Shown: positions 59,001 through 64,000 of the stretch, one piece after another
Position numbering within the stretch: position 1 is the first letter of the stretch
How the letters are laid out: each line of letters starts with the position of its first letter
Source of the DNA: Davidsoniella eucalypti
Lineage: Eukaryota > Ascomycota > Sordariomycetes > Microascales > Ceratocystidaceae
Direction: 5' to 3'
Length of the DNA: 64,000 nucleotides
Assembly: GCA_004009845.1 (NCBI GenBank)
Contig: RMBW01000069.1
Coordinates: 1 to 64,000 of the forward strand
The notes under the pieces: model-generated
Databases searched by the model: none
Told to the model about the DNA's origin: nothing
What the model saw: the letters and a program-made list of their open reading frames with translations, nothing else
Position numbers and translations under genes: made by a program

Positions 59001-62000
59001 TTTGAGTCTTGGGTACAAACGGGAATGGCGTCTTGTACAAGAAGTCGGTGAAGTAAATATTGATTTCACTTTATATCTTTCTTTCTTTTTCTCTCTCTCT
59101 CTGCGACTCCGGAGGCAGCGCGTCTGGAGTGTCTTTCATTAGCAACAACTTTGTGGCTGGGGCGTGTGCATTTTTCTGTAAATTATTTATTAAAAAATCC
59201 ACAAGTGGTGATAACCCGAAGACGACTACTAGGCACTTTTGGCGTCCATATGGACATGATAAAAACACTGGCTAAGTACTGGATATTTAGTAATCAGTCC
59301 ATCGGTGTCTTAGGAATACGGACTAACGTGCAACTAGCATCACTGGGAACGGAGACTATGGAAGTATCCGGAAATGGGGAGCGGACGACTGGAATTTTGC
59401 TGATGAATAGGCATAAATACAGTCATTTGTTTCTGGTCTCTATTAGAATTTTCATCATGAGATAAGCAGAGACTTCTTGCTGCGTTTGGCGATGTGGCAA
59501 ATCCCAATTTACAATTACGACCAACATATATTCTTACTGTTATCAACTGAAAGAAAATGATACGATGGAGATCAAATCGTTCTTAATATCAAAGACCGGT
59601 GTGTTCCTCCATCCATCCCATGACCTCCTAGTGAGGTGTCAGCGATGGGCTCGCCTGTTCTGGGTTGCCTCTATGTAAACTGGTCGGTTTGGGCGTCTAT
59701 ATTGTACATACACATATATGTACATATTGTGTACGTTAGTTGTTTGAATCAAGTTGTAGAGAAGCTTCGGTGAAGCTTTCCTTGCTTTCCATGGCAAGGA
59801 TACGAAAAGCATTGTCCTCATCCTAGATTTACGACAGTCCCTTTGTTCGTTTTGGTCGTCATTCATGACCAAGAAAAACCTTGTTCAGATGCTACTACTA
59901 CAACTCTATACTTTGTACACATAGTCAAGGTCAGGCTATGTAGAACCCTCTAATAGCCGACTTGACGTTGTGAACCTTGCTAGCAGCATTACAGGATCGT
60001 AGAGACAGGTCAGCCTACACCACTATTGTTGACTCCAAGTGGCGATGCTCTGGTTCCATAATAGAAATTTGAGAACGCAAAGCAAGCATTAGCTGTTCCT
60101 TTCCATATCCCAGTCGCTGGGAACTACGAGGGTTGCCCCTTCTATTCAGTTTCTGGAATATCCTTCTGATACCTTTTTTCTTTTTCTTTCTTTCCATTGG
60201 CATCACGACGTACAATAACATAATTGCAGGCTTGAAGGCCTCATTCACGCTTGTCCGGACAGATTCTTCCATGTTTCTCCCTTGCGTCAAACCATTGGTT
60301 TGCCACGTCAAGTGGCCTGGAAGAGCCGGCTTTTTCTGTTGTATTCTTTATTCGTGGTGGCAATTCTCACGAGACCAAGTGACTTGTTGAATAGTAGGAG
60401 GGTCAGCTCACAGCTGACAAGATGTGTTCTGTTCTAGACCTTAAGTGGACGAGGGCTTTGCTTGATTCACACGGACCCAGCCATCTTTGTTGTTCGCTAA
60501 TGTTTCTCTCGTCGCCCTGCAATTGCCGTGTCACTAGATCTGTTGCGTTTGCTTTTTGCTATTTGCCAAACAGCCTGAATTCAGCCATGCGAGACACTCT
60601 AGCCAAGTTGGATTTCACCTCACTATGTATACAGTGCGCCTGTGCTATTATTCGCACGTGACATATACTTCTTCAGAAGAACCTTCGTTCGCCAAGACAA
60701 ACTATCTGGCTATATCCCCTCTTTCTCTCAACCCTACACTAATCTTCGCATGAGTAGAAATAGAAAAACCATGATATTACTACCAACAAATTAGCATTTT
60801 CACTTGTTGGTATCGAGTTCCACTATGTATACTCAAGTATCACGCGTAAACATCATAAGTATACTTGGCATGCTCTATACAGAAGTGTATTTCTATAATT
60901 ACCAAAAGCGAGAAACAGACTTGGTTTTTCTAACAGCAACATATACAGATACATTTTGAGGCATTTGGGTCCCATGCGCGGATGTAATGCAGGCTTCCCC
61001 GGCTATGGTACTGTTGATCTCCTCTTTCTGGATTTCCCTGCTCCTGCATACATAGTCACATAGTGTTATTACTGGCTGGCTCTTCTCTGCCTGGCGACAA
61101 GGCCTTGAATGGCTAATAATTGGCCGTTTTTGGTATTGGTCAGCGATGATAGAGGTGCATGTAGACAAATCAGCAAGAGATACACGTATGTAGTTGTATG
61201 ATATTGATGGGATAGAGCTGATAGGGATCTCGTATTTCGAAAGATTAAAACTTCACTGCCTTTGTAGTTGTACAGTTGTGAAATTTCAATTCCTAGACCT
61301 TTGTGTTTTGCGTAAACTACGGGTCATGTGGTTCTTATTTATGCATGGCATATCAGAATAACATGTTCAAAACCCACACAACATCATTCTTACCAAGATG
61401 CGATTTTAAGCGTACACCGCCGTATTTTTGTCTCTCTCTTTCTCCTTCTTTCTGCTCCTACATGTATACCAGTCCTGATGTTCGTAATTGTAGTTATATT
61501 CACTTGAGCTTCATATTATTGTTATTGGTGACAACAATTCTACTTCCGGTATCCGTAGTTTTTTTTATTTTTTATCTTCTATGCCAAGTATCCAACAAAC
61601 GTCTGTTCATTATTGCCTTGAAAAGGGCACTGAGATACCAAGTCTCCCATATTATGATAATGGTGGTGACCGCGGCAGCCAGTGGAACTGATCAACTTCT
61701 GCAACACTGATATGTATCAATCGCCTGTTTGTTGCTATACATTACAGTAGTTTCTTTTTTTGCTTTTTCTTTAAAATTTGCTCCGGACCATTCTGTCTAT
61801 ATTTTTGTTATTAATATGCTTTTATGTTCTTTCATCCAGACTGTATTCTGTATACATATACTTGCATCTTTGGTGAAATAGTGCAGAACGTTCATTGTTT
61901 CCGGTTGCCTTATTTCACTACTTTCTATTACACCCTCCCCTGTCATGTTTGATCGTTAGTTTGCTTTACTGTGCTTCACCCTGTGCTGTTTTATCTGCCA

Positions 62001-62782
62001 TCATCGGACATGCTGAGACACCCTACTTCTTCTCTCTGTCGGGGCCGTCTATCAATCATAGTACCCGACATCATGGTAGACTCTTGCTCTTCCTTTCTTT
62101 TTGTCCCCGGTGAGTGTGATAGCTGGTCGTGTGAGTTCCAGTTGGTCATAATTCTCTGTCCTAAAGGCGTTAATGGGCCTATCACCTCCAAAGTTCGAAG
62201 TTCGAGGGGGGGACCCATGGGCCATGCCAGAAGCTGAAATACTGAGGAGAGTAATACCCCCCTCCGCTTCCTAACTTGTCTTTTTTACTTTACAGATATA
62301 CTTTACAGATGTACTTTATTTGCCTCCATGTATCATTTACTTTTCTTGGTCCCTTCTAGTATTTCTCTCTGTCTACTACCAAGTGACTTCGTCTCTTCAT
62401 GGAGAAAAACTTAAAAAATGTAGGTCCAGGGCTGTGCCTGTGTTTGTGCTGCATAACAAGCATTTGTGCTTGTTTACCCGCAATGCAAGGGCAGTTTAAG
62501 CTTCCAAGTCTCTGATCAATGATATACTTGTTAATAATATATATACATATATACTAATACAAATGATCAAGCTACCCTGGTCTAGGAACTGAAAGGTACC
62601 CTACGACATCTACCAACATATGATTTATATTGTATATGAGATGAGTGAATTGATTCAATAAACATGACCCATTCAAACTATGTGTAGTTAGGCAGCTATT
62701 CAGCGGTTTCGGCAAATCACATACACATCTGCGCTTGAGCTACCTGAGGATACAAAGTCAAGTCACGCGTCTAAGTAAAAAA
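53061..62782. other. Gene-free A/T-rich region (9.7 kb)
   Basis: No frame above 146 codons and no domain. Many TGTACA/GTACAT and TATATA strings and A- or T-runs. It contains a 22-bp perfect palindrome at 58425-58446. No tRNA, rRNA or intact transposon is recognisable. Confidence 0.5.
58425..58446. repeat. 22-bp perfect palindrome
   Basis: CTTGAGTTGTT is followed immediately by its exact reverse complement. No T-run or neighbouring gene explains it. Confidence 0.85.
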
Positions 62783-63316
62783 GGGGACCTTGTACTTCAG
62801 CACAAATTGCAGGGCCTTCAAAAAGGTACTTAGTCCCACAAAATATTAGGTACTCCTCACTTAGTCTTCAAGAACTGCCAGCTGGCAAATTACATTCTTA
62901 TTTCACCATATTAAAACAAAAGCATACAACGACATCTTCAATCGAGATATCAATCTCATTTTTGTTTCAATTTTTTATATACAGGATACATTATATTCCT
63001 CATCAATCATATGTATGATGCCGCTCTCTGTCTGAGTCTGAGGTTGACATCTTCAACATAGATGATAAGGCCATTGGTATACATGTATGTTTTCATAGGC
63101 GATAAACAGGAGCATTACAAATTATATTTTTTGCTTATTGCACAGCTCCTCCATAAGATTAATGACCTTTTTATATGGAATTTATTTCTCTTTGCCAGCT
63201 GGCAGCTCTTGTAGACTAAGTGAGGAGTACTTAATCTTTTGTGGGCGTAGTACCTTTTTGAAGGCCCTGCAATTTGCGCCGAAGTACCAATGTGCGGTAC
63301 TGAAGTATAACGTCCC
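62783..63316. mobile_element. MITE-like element with long terminal inverted repeats
   Basis: The left repeat (62791-62889) reads TACTTCAGCACAAATTGCAG, then GGCCTTCAAAAAGGTACT and so on to GCCAGCTGGCAAA. The right repeat (63191-63291) is its reverse complement at close to 90% identity by eye, with one indel. An outer motif GGGAC-TT-TACTTCAG is also present inverted at 63301-63316, where a short duplication of the TACTTC(A/G)G segment has lengthened the right end. The ~300-nt centre is A/T-rich and non-coding. This is the structure of a non-autonomous DNA transposon; no transposase is present, and the target-site duplication is unclear because both outer flanks are A-rich. Confidence 0.8.
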
Positions 63317-64000
63317 TAAAAAAGTAAAATTGCGTGCTGTGTGATATGGTCTCAACCCTCAAGATGGCGGATTCTCTTATCACATATCACTCTAACCGCC
63401 GTTAGACAACTAGCTACTGCTACCAATTTCATCACAATTTCAACAATTTCGGCCACTTTCGTGTTGTCCTATCATCGTTCTTTTGTTTTCATCCGGCCAT
63501 CATTTCCATATTTCGTTACTTGGTGTGTTAGACCCGCTCCACTAGCTCCGGACTAGTACAATATGTACACTGCTCATCTTCCTTCTGGGATTATAGCTTC
63601 ATTGACCCAATCCAACTACTGACCGAACGAGAAGATATACATGTACGCTACAATGAGTAACAAGACATAGGATCATACTGTTTTCTCCGACTGATACAAA
63701 AACATACGTTCCTCGATGCGTCTGGGGTTGCCTTTGTCGCCTAATGTAGAAACTAAAAAAAGACCAAGGCAAGCATACGAGGCATGTTAAGATGAATATT
63801 CTGAGCATTCCAATTTGTTGAAATAATGGGCCATGGCCACTAGAATCACCACCCTAAAAACAGGAGCTATTCACGCTCCTTCTAGTGCGTTCTTTGCAAT
63901 CAGAATTTTCACTATTGTGATGCTAGTTTATCATTCTATTATTCTATATCAAAGGCGTCTAAGTTACAGACACCTTAGTCTACGTGCCTTGGGCTATAAA
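63317..64000. other. Right edge, no gene seen
   Basis: Short unrelated frames only, and no recognisable motif. A gene could begin beyond the window. Confidence 0.5.

Noticed and set aside
63148..63168. CTCCATAAGATTAATGA inside the MITE-like element, matching the retroposon-like unit
   Set aside because: The 17-base match is A/T-rich, has no tail and no duplication; I cannot tell a fragment from chance.

Overview
The window is nuclear DNA from a filamentous ascomycete (Pezizomycotina). The evidence is short introns of about 60-80 nt with GTATGT-like donors, CTAAC/CTGAC branch sites and CAG/TAG acceptors, a fused two-half eukaryotic phosphofructokinase, a Mediator subunit 17 gene, and two regulators of a family I know only from fungi. 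The wording of the phosphofructokinase and Med17 proteins resembles Sordariomycetes as I remember them, but class cannot be fixed from sequence alone.

Layout. Position 1-998 (minus) is the 5' part of a secreted 5'-nucleotidase-type metallophosphatase that runs off the left edge. 4641-7097 (minus) is 6-phosphofructokinase, two exons. 9830-12159 (plus) is Med17, three exons, the only gene I can support on the plus strand. 17416-17653 (minus) is a tiny spliced gene for a 58-residue four-cysteine (zinc-ribbon-like) protein. 24230-27739 (minus) is a phosphoinositide phospholipase C whose first exon is unresolved. 32995-36372 (minus) is a 1125-residue glutamine-rich protein. 39788-40730 and 46420-47980 (both minus) are two regulators that share one conserved domain (DUF8032-like) and look like ancient paralogues; the second resembles the MedA/Acr1/Ren1 conidiation regulators. 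No rRNA, tRNA or CRISPR was found.

Gene density is low: eight supportable genes in 64 kb, with gene-free stretches of up to about 16 kb. These hold few recognisable transposons but are rich in TpA, long G/C homopolymers (up to C22), palindromes and small insertions. Three finds stand out there. (1) Copies of a short A-tailed sequence, two of them flanked by perfect 11-bp target-site duplications, look like very short 5'-truncated retroposon insertions. (2) A ~530-bp element at 62783-63316 has long terminal inverted repeats and no coding capacity (MITE-like). (3) A ~156-bp imperfect palindrome with ~60-bp arms lies at 44814-44969. Two stretches (43523-43760 and 51614-52650) look like decayed coding sequence.

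The genes do not form a cluster with a joint pathway. They are a mix of housekeeping (glycolysis, Mediator), signalling (phospholipase C) and probable developmental regulation (the two DUF8032-like genes and perhaps the Q-rich protein).
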